A DNA stretch of 64,000 nt from assembly GCF_022605165.1 (NCBI RefSeq), contig NC_063069.1, positions 4,216,001-4,280,000 of the forward strand, in the 5' to 3' direction. Of the stretch, positions 11,401 to 22,946 are shown in pieces. Source of the DNA: Purpureocillium takamizusanense (lineage: Eukaryota > Ascomycota > Sordariomycetes > Hypocreales > Ophiocordycipitaceae). Both the position numbers and the translations under genes were made by a program. Position 1 is the stretch's first letter, and the number at the start of each line of letters is the position of its first letter. A model generated the notes under the pieces. It was not told where the DNA came from, did not search any database, and saw only the letters and a list, made by a program, of their open reading frames with translations.

Positions 11401-13371
11401 GGACACCTACGGCTGGCGACAGGAAGCGCTGGCGACGTGCTACCTAGCCGTGGAGCCGGCCAGCGCAAGGAATGCAGACGAGACCGGCGCTCCATGGCGA
11501 TTCGCATTCCAGCCACCAGGGCCTGGCGAACCGCGGAGCCCTCTCGGGGCATTCATCCCGCGCTGTAGCGAACCATCTCCCTCGAATAACGTGCGCCAGG
11601 TGACTGACAAGAAAATCCAGACCGAGGTCATGAGGTCCCGCTTCTGGATTTGACACTGTCGCGGGCGACCGCCGTGACCTGCCGCCGCCGCTGCCGTTTG
11701 CAGGTTGGCTGTGCCTGTCGGCGGCTTGAAGTTTGGACGGGCCCGTGTTCGCTCAGGACCAGACCGGGCCAAGTGCTGTTGCCCCCGCAAAAGGGTCCGA
11801 TTCGCCTCATCACGCACTCGGTCCGTCGACCGACTCTCTATCCGGGGCCGGAGTCGCGCCTCGTACGAGTTCAACGCCGTGAGCGGCGGCCCGACGACGA
11901 CGAGCGTTGGTGATGCCCTGTCCTCAGCGCTGGCGGCAAGCAGAAAACATGTTTTATCTCCAGTTGTTTATCGTCCTCGCTGTTGGCACCCCCTTTGTCG
12001 ATCCCTCGGCTCTTGGTGACGCCATGGGGCCAGGGGTAGCGCTACGCCAACGCAAGCCCGTCACAGCGCCGTCGATGGAGCCCAAGGTTTGGATTTTTTT
12101 TCTTTGGTCCCCATCATTTGCCTGGCTTGGGTGCCCTGTCGTGGCCCGGTGGTTTGCGCTGGCGTGTGGCTCGCCCATCCAACCCGTCCACTACGTATCC
12201 CCTGGCGCGCGCAGGTTCGTGTTGGCACCAAACCTTGCCTGGCCTGTCTGGCTTCGGGGGCGGGGGCCCCTGGACGATGGCGGCTGAGCTGGCTTGGGCT
12301 GGGCAGCCGGCGCGACCTTGCCGTGGCGGCTCTACTGTTGCGGCGGCGGTTGACTGAAGCGATCATTTTGGAGCGGGCTTTGATGAATCCGATGCTGATG
12401 CTGATGCTGATGTGAAGGCTCGTACTCTAATAGTGGAGGAGGTGTGCCCGAGCGCTTGCGGGCACCACCGGGGATCCAGATCAGACCATCGAAACAAGGC
12501 GGCGCTGCATCATGTTCGGCTGGTCCGGCGCCGGCATAGAAAGATCCTGATAGAGCCTGATGCGCATTGTCCGAGGACGAAGCTTATTGTCCGGGGCAAC
12601 AACGCAAGAGCATTGCAGTCTGTTTCGTACGTCGTCGAAGCAGACGATGGAGAGTTGAGGAATGAGGAATCGTGGGCGTTGCCCCCCCCATTGAGGCTCC
12701 CGTCCGGGGCAGCGCCTTCCATGCCCGCCCCAGGCTGGTCCTCAAGCACCCGACTCCACTGGTGCCAGTTCCAGCGCCCCTGACGCGCTACTGGACGCTA
12801 GGGGGGTTGCTGGCTCCAGCTGCAGCTCTCTAGCTCCAGCGGGTCGCCTGCCCCAGCGCTCATCGAGCTTGGACGGTTCCCACTGATGAATTAATCGGCC
12901 CCACGGCGGACTGCCCCGGCTCTGGCCCGGCAGGTTTGTGCCACCACGCCCACTGTCCACCCCTGGAGCCGCTATGCCGTTACGGCAGCCTGGCCGCCCA
13001 CCCACCCATGGATCCGGCCCATCCATCCCATCCATCCCATCCCATCCCGCCCCCCGTAGGTTTGTGGATGGGTGGGAGGCATGGCGTGGTGGGTGGTGGT
13101 GGTGGTGACGACGGGAGCATGGGAGGCTTGGGAGGTTGGACTAGTACTATCAGCCCTGAGATGAGGATGCTCGTAGATGGGCAATACTACACACCCGCTA
13201 TCCGCAGTTCGTTGGGCCCGTGGCGGCCGCTGGAGAAGCCTGTGGTTCAACGCCGCTGGACCGGCCGCAGCTGCACGGCAGGCCAGGCAGTCAGGCGCGC
13301 GCCGTTCGACATGGACACCAGGTCATCCATGGCCATTGGATGGCGCCGTGGGCCGCCGGCTCCTGCTGCGC
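8451..13371. other. Gene-poor spacer, part 2
   Basis: I find no convincing gene in nearly 5 kb. Frames of 60-190 codons occur on both strands but lack family motifs, splice logic or consistent codon bias. Visible structure includes CT-rich runs, a GTC/TAG trinucleotide tract near 11131, a GATGCT repeat near 12390, CCAT-type repeats near 13018-13048, and the palindrome AGGTACAGTACCT at 10178-10190. A non-coding transcript cannot be excluded from sequence alone. Confidence 0.5.
11131..11168. repeat. GTC/GTA trinucleotide tract
   Basis: Seven GTC-phase units pass directly into TAG units in one uninterrupted tract, giving a compound trinucleotide microsatellite in non-coding DNA. Confidence 0.85.
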
Positions 13372-14554
13372 CTTTTCCTCCTCTTCCTGCTCTTGCTCTT
13401 GCTCCTGCTCCCGCTCCTGCTTCGCCTCGTCCTCCACTCCCACCACCACTACTCTCGCTCTCTCCATTGTCCAGAGCCCATTTCTGCTCTTCACATTTTT
13501 GCCTCTTTGTTCCTCGCTGTCTCCTCCTCCTTTGCCCCCAACCCTCCTCCCCTCTCTCCTTTGTCGTCTGTTTCGCCGGCCATCTTGGGTATCGAGACAC
13601 GCACCGCATCACTCCATCAATTCAGGCACACAAAGAAATAAGCACCCGCCACCACATCGCCAGCCATCCGTCGGTCAATCAGGAGAGCCGCCGCCTCTTG
13701 GAGCGACGCCCGATCCTTTTCTGCTTCGTTTCCCGCCCGCCTTTCCTCGTCCGTCGTCTTTCGCTTTCCTGACGGCCCGTCAGTACCCTGCAATTCAATT
13801 TTTGGTGATTGCATTTGGCGTCGCTTATCGACTTGACACAAAACTCAGTTCTGCTTCCGGACCAGCCACTGCATTCCAGTCGGGTGTCCACTAGGTCTCG
13901 CTCCCACGCCGCCATCCTCGCCCACACGCCGACACGACTAGACGAGCCAGAGAAAGCACCCAAGGCCCTGCACGCGTTCCAACGCCGCCGCTCGCCTGCT
14001 GTGAATATCAACAAGCCTGCATCCGCCTGCTGGCCGAATTCCCCGTCCCAATCACCCCTGGTGTTGGCCAACCCGCACGCGCACCCAACCAACACGTCGC
14101 TGCCGGTGCCTCCCCCGACACGACCTCGATCCTCCTCGACCTACCTCCACCGCGTCGGCCGGCCTTTCCCACTCATCTCGGCCACCGGAGGAACGCCTTG
14201 TTGGTCGCCCCCGTGCCTCGAATCGACGCGGCAACGATCGTCGACTGGCGCGCCCCGACTGGCTCTCTTGCAAGCAGCGAGCCACGACTGCCGAAGCCGA
14301 CCAACACCCACGTCGCCGCGCTCCCATGGCTGCGAGCCTCTAGGTCGACCTGTCATCCCACACCTCCAAGCGTACTATGTGGTACACCCCTCGGTTGGCC
14401 ACGATCGCGCTCCTGTGAATGTGTACAGCTGGCACTGGTGAGTTGAATACCCAGGATGGGATCTTGCTTCTCTCCTCGCCGCATCCGCAACCGCCAGACT
14501 GACGACTTGCAGCCTCGTCCAGGACGACTTCACTCTTCGCTTCTTGCCGCAACA
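13372..14554 (+). promoter_or_regulatory. Pyrimidine-rich promoter and leader of the WSC sensor gene
   Basis: Long CT-rich tracts (strongest at about 13377-13590) are followed by CA/CT-rich sequence up to the ATG context CAACAATGC. Tracts like this mark promoters and 5' leaders in filamentous ascomycetes. Several short frames upstream would act as uORFs if the leader is this long. Confidence 0.5.
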
Positions 14555-16043
14555 ATGCGTTCCTTTCTGAGAGGCGTCCGCCAGCTGGGCAGCCTGCTGC
14601 TCGTGGCGTCGCTGCTGTCGACGGCCGTCTCGGCCCTGGACATTGACCTCTGCGCCAGCTTCAATACTGCCGACATGTCTAGGAGTAAGCTGCTCTTCCC
14701 GCCTTGGAGGTGCAGTGGCGGTGCTACGCATGGCTGACTGACGCATCCTCTAGACATCAGCATCTACCAGACCAACGGACTCTGCCACGACTTTTGCATG
14801 CAGAAGAACCAGGCTTACGCCATTACGCAGGCCAATGGCTGCTGGTGCTCCGACTACACCCCCGCAAAGTCTGTCCAAGTCGGCAAGAGCAAGTGTGACA
14901 CTCACTGCCCGGCGTTCCCGGCAGAATACTGCGGTGGCGATGGCGTCTTTGGCTATATTGCCCTCAACAATGTGCTGCCGTCGGGCACACGGGGCGGTTC
15001 CGACCCCACCTCAACCTCGTCTACGCCCAAGGTGAGTGCCGCTCTCTCTCTTTGCCGTTGCTCGTCTTTTTGCACTGCATTGCCTTGTGTGTTCCTCCAT
15101 TGCGTGCCCCTTTCCACCTGACCGTCCGACGACGCTTCCGCTCCATCGTCGTCGGGCGGCTGGTGCTTCGTGTAGTGGTTCAGCCTCCGTCGCGCCATTA
15201 CGTTTCTTGTTGCTCCTTTGTTGCATCAGGCGTAAGGCGGCAGGGCTGAAATCGTTGCATCAGGCCGAGACTCCGACAGCGACGACGTGGGTGACTAAGA
15301 CTGTGCAGGACACAGCAACTTCATTGTCTTCTTCTTCTCCTACCACTACATCGAGTAGTAGTAGGACCTTATCTGTATGGCGCGACCCGACCTTCCCAAG
15401 CCCTCTTCATCTGTCCCTATTGCGTGGTGCAAGCTCGAGCGTGAACCGACTGTCACCTAGTTGCTAAGACGCACAATGCTGATACATGAGACTACAGTCA
15501 ACCGACAGCTCGTCGGATATACCTACCCCAACAACCTCGATGGTTCAGACAGTCACCGCCGGCGGTACAATCAAGACGGTAACTATTGTGCCCACAGAGA
15601 CGGGCGGCACGGGCGGCGATGCCTCTAATGAACGCACCGGCTCCGCCGTGCAGAAGAGCGGGCTGAGCACGGGCGCCGTTGTCGGCATTGTGGTTGGCGT
15701 CATCCTCGCTGTCATCGCCGTGGCCGGCATGGCGCTGTTCGTCTGGCTGCGGCGCAGGAAGCAAAACCGCGACGACTACCAGGATGACCCCAGCGTCCGA
15801 GGCAGCTCGTCCGGTATGACGGACGGCCGTCCGGAGATGGCTGGGGCGCCCGGGTCTCCGGGCTCGGCCGGCAATCGTAGCAGCATGTTGCAAGTTGACC
15901 CGCGCATGGACCCGTTCAAGCAGGGATTGTACGCCCGCAGCGGCAGCCACGAGAGCGTCAACACGCTGCGCGACGACCACGACTACTCGCGCCGGATTCA
16001 GCAGCCCAAGGTGCTTCGCGCGATGAACCCCGATCCCGAATAA
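14555..16043 (+). CDS. WSC-domain cell-wall stress sensor-like membrane protein
   Basis: Four exons are inferred: 14555-14684, 14754-15031, 15264-15374 and 15498-16043, giving 354 aa. Donors are GTAAGC, GTGAGT and GTATGG; frames join as phase 1, 0 and 0. The order is signal peptide (about 1-28), one WSC domain with its Cys set (LCHDFC, GCWCSDY, KCDTHCP, EYCGG; about 32-115), a Ser/Thr-rich stalk, a transmembrane helix (about 231-256, GIVVGVILAVIAV), then basic residues (RRRKQ) and a cytoplasmic tail of about 100 residues. This is the layout of Wsc/Slg1 sensors, which report wall stress to Rho1 and the cell-integrity kinase cascade; that role is known for the family and inferred here. The third donor is the least certain boundary. 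The second intron (232 nt) has a duplicated 3' splice site. Confidence 0.85.
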
Positions 16044-18638
16044 GCCGCGGCGGCGGGCGGGTTTCCTTTTCTTGGACAACCTTTGTAGACGATCACATCA
16101 CTCGGTGTCACGACGTACATGAAACACCTTTCCTTTGACACCTACACAAGAAACAATTCGACACACCGCGACGACGTTTGGTTCTTTCGTTGCATTTTCG
16201 AGATACCAGGATGGCGTTGGCACATTCAGAACAACATTTCGGGCATGGGCGACGGCGGCGGCTACCGAAAAGGCAGCCGGCTGTCGCAGCAGATGGAACG
16301 AGGGTCGATGCAGCACCTCGGAACGGAAACGATCCTAGGCAGGTGTGCGCTGTGTCGTCGGAGCGCCATGGCCACAGAGAGACGGACGGCGCCTCGGCGG
16401 CTGCACGGCCGACCGGTCACCACGGGCCTGGTGGCATTCGAAGACAGAAGACATTTTTATCGGTCCCAAAGCCTCGGCGGCTTGGAGACACACGGCACGG
16501 CCTTGAATAACGAAACGCGAGCACGGCAGGCAGCCTCTACCGGTTTGCATGCGACGCGGTGCATGCACGCGGGGGCATGTATCGGGGCGTTAGATTTGCC
16601 CGACACATTGCGGGACAGCGGGAGACGAGCCCTGGCCCTGTTGGCTTTTATGTACATATACCGCAGCAACGATGGATACAAGCGTACAAAGGATGCATCG
16701 GCATTCGCGAGGACTGCACATGGCTCTAGGCGGCGCCGGGTTTCGCTGGCATAGCCGTCGGAGCGGGATAATGGGTCCCCCACGGATAGGTTTATAGGAG
16801 CATTGCACATTGAAGAAGAAGCACGAGGCCCTACCGGTCTCTGAACCTGTTTATTGTATGTGTGTCTCTGTGTGTGTGCGCATTTGTACATGTGTTCACA
16901 GGCGTACACAGGAAGGTGTACCTACGTGTCTGGCCAAGATCGATCAGGTGGTCGCTGGGTTCGCTTGCTTGGCTGGTGTATCCCATGCACGAAGTACAAG
17001 CATTCATAATGCACGGAGCAGATGCGGAAATCGGTATCTGGAATGTTGCAGTCGCACCGCGTCGGACGGCCTGGCAAAGCGCGCGGTGGTGGGACGTCTC
17101 AAGACCGTAGCCATCGGTGCCGAGTGGACAGGTGACGGGCTCGAGACCCGGCCGACGGCCACTGTGGTGTGTGACACAAGCTCTTGTGGCATAGCCGGCA
17201 TACTACGTACTACTACTACGAGCACCAGACATTTGGGGGGGGGGGGGGGACTGGGTCATTGGCATGGATGATGGCTGGTGAATGACGGATGATGGGAGGA
17301 GGAGGAGGAGGCATGTCACACGCGGCCGAGGCATTGGACGGGACGGACGCATTGCGCGTTGAGCAGGCAGCAGAGGCCGGTAAAGTAGAGAGAGGTAGAT
17401 TTGTGGGCACGCGGGACTCCGCGGGGGGGGGGAACCGGCCCGCAGGTGAGTGAGTGAATAAAGGAGAGTGAGAGAGTGTCATTGTAATTTGACGTATGTG
17501 GGGTGTTGTGCGCGAGTGTCTGCAGTGTTTTGATTTGGGAGTTTGTTTTAAGGGTGTCGATGGAGGGCGTGTGTGTGTGTGTGATTTAAGTCATTCACTC
17601 ACACTCACTCTCTGTGCGTGTAGTAGTGGGTATTGCTCGCGTCGTAACGTGACGCGTGCGGTCGTATGTGTGTTTGACAGTAGTAGTACATGCAGTATTA
17701 AGTACTAGGTAGGTACTTAAACGGCCAACTAGGCGCCGCGAGAAACTCAAGGAAAAGACTGTTGTTGTTGTTGATGATGAGTGGGAAGGCACGAACGACA
17801 GACACGTGGGGCGGGACGGGGGCGGGACGGGACGGGAAGGGAAGGGAAGGAAGGGAAGGGACGGTGGGAGGGGGGACTGGCTGACTTGACTTGACTTGAC
17901 CTAGGGCTCTGTTGGGAAGAGGAAAAAAAAAGTGAGCAAAGAGACGAAGAGGAATGGACGGGGAAGGAGGGGGGACGGGGGATGGGAGGTATTCTGGCTC
18001 TATGGGAGGGAGATGAGCGTGAAAGGATGGGATGGGATTTTTGGCTGCGTCGCGAAAAGGGGTGGGGAAATGACTGACTGATTTGACTGCGCTTGCTTGC
18101 TTGCTTGCTTGACTTATTATTTCATTGTGCCCACGCACGGTTCATCCATCCATTCATGGATTGGGACGTTGCGCTGCATGTGAGAAAGGGGGGGGGGGGC
18201 TCTCAGTCACACGCGGCCTCGAGGTCGATTCTGTGTTGATGATGATACCATCCACAGAGGTGAGTGATTGCGCGACTGTGTATGCATGCATGGCATGAAC
18301 CCAAACAGTAGGTACCTAGCAAGCAGCCTGCGCTTCACGCATCTAGCTACGAAAAAACATCAGAAAACTTCGGTAAATTCTTCGGCAAAATAAATCTCGT
18401 GGTATCATGTCAAAACAAAGAGCCGCCAACCCCCCCCTCGATCCGGCTCAGGGGCATATCGCGACGTGCTCGGGGGGTCACGCCCAACCATGGCCGTCTG
18501 CTCCCCGCAGCCAAAGTATGCTGCCGTACCAACGCCGATCCAAGTCCAAACACGTTGCTATCCTACACTGGCGTGTGCCCTATCTCATCTCTGAGGCCAT
18601 GCAATCGAGTATTAGAGAAGCGCCGCAGCGGGACGTCT
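16044..18638. other. Convergent intergenic spacer with simple repeats
   Basis: This 2.6 kb spacer separates the 3' ends of the WSC and DUF300 genes. A 211-codon frame at 16119-16754 overlaps the expected 3' UTR and has no recognisable domain, so it is not called. The spacer holds long G-runs (near 17226 and 18187), GGGAC/GGGAA repeats (about 17814-17872), a GCTT array, and TAGGTACCTA-type palindromes near 17701 and 18309. Confidence 0.55.
18091..18111. repeat. GCTT tetranucleotide repeat
   Basis: Five perfect GCTT units lie close to a TGACT/TGACTTGACTT repeat near 17880-17900 in the same spacer. Confidence 0.8.
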
Positions 18639-20387
18639 TCACTGCTTCGGCGGCTGTCCCCAGAGCGCGTGACCAACACTTGCCTGGGCGTGCGTCCGCC
18701 CTGGGCCTTGTTGCTGCTGGTGCTGATACGGGCCGTAATGTTGTGGATCGTGCCCGTAACCCCTCGGGGAGGTGTCTCTCCGCGGCTGCCGCGGCGGGGA
18801 CCGCGAATCGTCCCGTCGATACGGCGTCATTTCCGGGTTTGGCTGCGCGTTGTTGATCAAACCCGCGCTTTCCTCGTGCGGCGCACCGCCGATCACGCCG
18901 CTCATCTGGTACGGGCCGCCGGGACGGCTGTACGGATACGTCGGCGGTACGTTGCCGGCGCGCATCGCGTCGTACGTGCTCGCACCCTCCTTTCCCTCAG
19001 GCAGGTTATCCATATCCAGTGCGTCGCCGTGGTTCAGTTTGTAGCTGATATCCTCCTTCCGCCGCTTGACGCCGCAGAAGAGCCAGCGCATGCCGCGACC
19101 GAATGCCTTGACAAAATCCCACAGGTTGAGCGCGTCGAACACGGCCATGATGCCCATGGGGCCGCCGCTCGGGGGTGACCGTTGGTTCTCCTGCGAGGGC
19201 CCGCCCTTGTTCGGGTCGGGCGACGGGTAAAATGTGGTGGGCGCACCGGCCACGTAGGGGGCGTAGGGGAACGCCCAGAGATGTAATACGGCAAAAATGG
19301 CCATTTCTATGCAAAGTAGCATCGCGGGAATGCCGACCTTGAGGTCCGGATACGCCAGGACCTTGTTTGGGTGTACAATATTGAGCGTCGACGTGCCAAC
19401 TGAAATGGCAGCCGACTGCCAAAACGAGAGAAAGACGACGAGCTTGATGGCGACGATTTTGAGAAAGAGCTTGTGCTCGGCGAGTGCCTCCTTGAGCTGG
19501 ACATAGAACTGGATTAAGCAGAACATGGCTACGGTGACCGCAGCCGCGTTGAGGACGATGATCTTGATAAGACATGTTAGAGGTGGACAGGAAAGCACGC
19601 CGCTTCGAGGGCGCCGACACTCACCCAGATATGCCCAAAGACGGGGCTGTTGGAGCTCTCGCAGTATCGCTCAAAGTACTGGGCAACGACGGCCGAGATA
19701 GTCATGGCGACACGGATGAAGCAGTAGTGGTAGATGCCGATCCAGATGATGTTGAACCACGTCAGGCCGCTCTTGGGCGTGCGCCACGGGCCCCTGTCGC
19801 CGCCGCAGCACTTTGCGAACCAGTTGAGTGGCCACACCCAGGGCTTGACGGGGCGCATCTCGCGGAAGAAGTGCTTCTGGGTGTGCAGGTCCGGGGCGAC
19901 ATAGTGGCAGATGAGGGCGAAGAAGGAGGCAATGGCGAAGGCCTCGTAGCAGTCGGAGATTACTTGGAAGTAGATGGCGTGCCAGTACCACTCGATCTGG
20001 AAGTAGGCCGAGATGGCGTACACGGGGACCATGAAGAGGATGCGAATGATGCTGTGAGTGCCTCTCGGTCAGCGGCGCCGTCGTGCAAGGGCAAAGAAGG
20101 CTGGCATGTCAGAGGGGACCTACTATCGCTGCTCGCGGGGTTGGGTGTAATGGATGGCGTGCTGCCATACCAGGTAGAGGCTGAGGACGGCAGCGATGAG
20201 GGTGCAGGAGGCCGAAATGACGCGCGCCAGGTTGTGAAAGTTCAGAGGTCCGATGAGGATGATTTCGGAGCCGGGAGATACTGCTCGGTGTCAGCGCCGC
20301 CTTTCCGTGGTCCTTGCGCTGTGACCCGCGGCATCAGGGGGACCTACTCCTCAGCTCCTCCAGCGTCGAGTTGCACGTTAGATTCAT
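18639..20387 (-). CDS. DUF300 / TMEM184 (OST-alpha-like) multi-pass membrane protein
   Basis: Four exons are read on the minus strand: 20387-20348, 20280-20124, 20051-19625 and 19562-18639, giving 515 aa. Each junction restores the frame; exon 2 to 3, for example, yields QRYIIRILFMVPVYAISAY. The start ATG gives MNLTCNSTLEEL, a short glycosylatable extracellular N-terminus. About seven hydrophobic helices follow, including FAIASFFALICHYVA, IIWIGIYHYCFIRVAM, IIVLNAAAVTVAMFCLIQF and GIPAMLLCIEMAIFAVLHL. This matches the DUF300/TMEM184 family, related to the organic solute transporter alpha subunit (in yeast and plants linked to vacuole or trafficking functions). The tail after the last helix is long, hydrophilic and Pro/Gln/Arg-rich, as usual for fungal members. 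Transport activity is not shown by the sequence. Confidence 0.87.
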
Positions 20388-22946
20388 GATGGCGATGGGC
20401 TAAAGATGCCCGTGTGTCGGTGCTTGCGCGTTCGTCGGCCCGCCAGGGGCATCTGGGATCTTGCTCGGGGCGAAAGATGGACGAAGGACTTTGCCAACGG
20501 CTGCGGCCAGACAGACGTTGTGGAGCGAATGCCCTTTGTTGAAGCGAGATCGACGAGAACAAAGGAGAGTCGTGCCAGGGCCGAAACGCGCAAATGAGTA
20601 GCGAGGGCAGTGCTGCTTCGCTCGTGCGCTCGCGCGTTCGGTCGGTCGGTCGATGATACCCCCGTGCGTCGCCTGATGATTTTGGGTCGGTGAGGCGAGG
20701 CCCAATCTTGAACGACGTGCGCCACGTTTCCCGGTCGCCCAATGCTTCGCGACGCACGAATTTGCCGTGCTGTTGCTGCTCGCTCCTCCCGGGCCAACAA
20801 ACCAACCGGGCGGGGGGGGGGGCGCCTTGTATCTGCGAAAGAAATCCCCGTCGCCGCGCTTTGCGAATCGTTTCTCTCTTGGTGGCGTGCGTGTGCCCGT
20901 CAACGACGGCGGCTCGGGAGTCGCAATGTATACGGATTCGGCTCGCCGAGACGTCGGGGCGGGCGCTTGGCGATCGGGATGGCGTTTCTCGGCGATGCGG
21001 GTGGCGGTAGGATTCACGACAACGGGTGGTGGGAGCAAGGAGTCTTACGGAAAAAAAAAAGTACCAAAGTGCAAAGGAGAAAAAAAAAGGTCTACCTCGA
21101 GGCAAGGAGGGGACTGCGCGCGTCGCAAGCAACAGCAGCGGCGACTTCGGCAAATGTGCGTGAAAGAAGAGTGAAAAGGCGTAGTAAATGGGGGGGGAAG
21201 AGAGATGGAAAGCAAAGGAGTGAAGCGTCAGCGAAATGTCGATAGCACGGCTGGCAGCTGAAGAGCATCAAGCCCAGGTACAGACAGACCCGCTGGTCCA
21301 GGAACCAGCGGGTGCAGGTGGGGTCCCGCCGTCTCGGCTTGCGCGGGGGGGGGACACAGCACCCGACAGGGAACCGCCTCCACTGGCCAGTTGGAGGCGG
21401 CCTACCTATGTTACCGCTGGGGCAATTCTTAGTGGTGGGCACCCGCCACACGGGGGACGCTGAGGCGTCGCCCCCGCCCTCCAATCTGCCTCGCCGGGGC
21501 CAGCTCGCGCGATTGGTAGCGGCCTCCCAGCGCCTAATAACCTGCCCTGTGCCTGTGGTGTGCCAGCCATCCCATCCATCCGTCCATACCTTGGTGTGGA
21601 TGCGCCCGACAGCCACTCCCGCTGCTGGACTGGCGCTCAGGCGAACCTGAAGGCACGGGAAAGCCCCGGCAAGCCCCTGGATCGCGAGTCGAGGGAGGCA
21701 GTGCAAGCCCAGCGCACTACGTACCACGTTAGGTACTAAACGAGCCTCTCTCCCCCAAACACTCGTCTGAGGCGCTAAAATCGCTGACGTTGACACCCTC
21801 TCCCTTTCCCCCCTTGGGTTTCTGACCCGAACCCGACCGGACTGTCTTCATTCCGGGTCCTCGCATTCGTTCACGGCCCGAGCGAGGGAGATAGATAAGG
21901 TACAGTACCTGCCTACAGGCGTCAAGTACATTCTGTCTCGTGTCCATTCCTCAAACGGGCAGGGCAGTGCTCGTCACTCGCCACGCAACCTATACATACC
22001 ATGCCTTGGATCGATCTCGTTTTAGCATCGCATTGAATCCCGAGAATACAAGCTACGATGCTACAGTACAAGTCTTGTATCCCCTCCCTGCGTCTAATGG
22101 AACTTGTTGAAGAGTGGCGAGCGATGCTGCTTGCTCTGGCCTATTCCGTACCCAGCCAGCATACAGACACTTCCAGCGGCATCACAGATCATCACATTGA
22201 ATTCGTCGTCAAATCTATGCATCTACGTAGTAGGAAGTCTGCAACGCTGCAGCTGCGGCCTGTTCCGAGTCGCTCTACATGCATGTCGCGCCTCATCCAT
22301 CCACATCCATGCGAGCGCGAGCCAACAAGACCCTCCTGGCGCCCATCGAACCGGCACATCCCGCCGCCCTGGTTTGCTCTGCCGACCCTCCTTGCTCCCG
22401 GAAAACTGCAGGTCCGCATTGTTTGCGCCCTATCGTCCCATAGACCCCATTAGAGTTACATGTCTATCATGGTACATTGTACATGGTATCAAACATCATT
22501 TACCCCATGCGCCGCCTAACTCCCGCCTCCCATGCTGTCAATCACGCATTGTGACAAGACGAGGACTGGCTCAACGGCTTTATCCTGCCCTGTGCCTTGA
22601 CGATCGCGTGTTGTGTCCCGTTTTCTCACAAAGAACAAAACTCGCCGTCGACCTGGATATGACCAGGCCAAGTGTTTCCGGGTTTGCATGAATTGAAAAA
22701 GTAGTATGAGATTGGTAGAAAGTCGCAGCTGCAGCCATCGTGTAGCGTTGCCTGTCGGCTAACAAAAGACGAACGAGCCGTCACGCGGCGTCTTCCTGTT
22801 TGCTCCCTCCCAGTGCTGGTCCCTCCGATTTCGTACATTCGCGCCCCTTGAGTCTGGCGCCACAGGCCGTCGTCTGTCTTGATGTCGCATCAAGTTCTCC
22901 TCGTCCAGCGTCAAAGGCGCCGAGTCGTCCGTGAGGTCGTACACCA
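20388..22946. other. Spacer between the DUF300 promoter and the THO2 3' end
   Basis: The left 700 bp is the likely DUF300 promoter and leader. Two strong hairpins lie at 21288-21313 and 21374-21400. The palindrome AGGTACAGTACCT recurs at 21898-21910 and CTACGTAGTAGG at about 22223. Open frames here are shadow-like and none is called. Confidence 0.5.
21288..21400. repeat. Pair of inverted repeats (hairpin-forming)
   Basis: The first hairpin has perfect 10-bp arms (21288-21297 and 21304-21313) around a 6-nt loop. The second (21374-21400) pairs CCGCCTCCA...CTGG with CCAGTTGGAGGCGG, with a small bulge. They may be a structured RNA, a MITE remnant or cruciform DNA. Confidence 0.6.

Noticed and set aside
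12936..13894. Overlapping Pro/Ser-rich frames before the WSC gene
   Set aside because: They are translations of CCAT and CT repeats in a promoter-type tract.
16119..16754. 211-codon frame just after the WSC gene
   Set aside because: It lies in the expected 3' UTR, has no recognisable domain and no sensible splice or start context.
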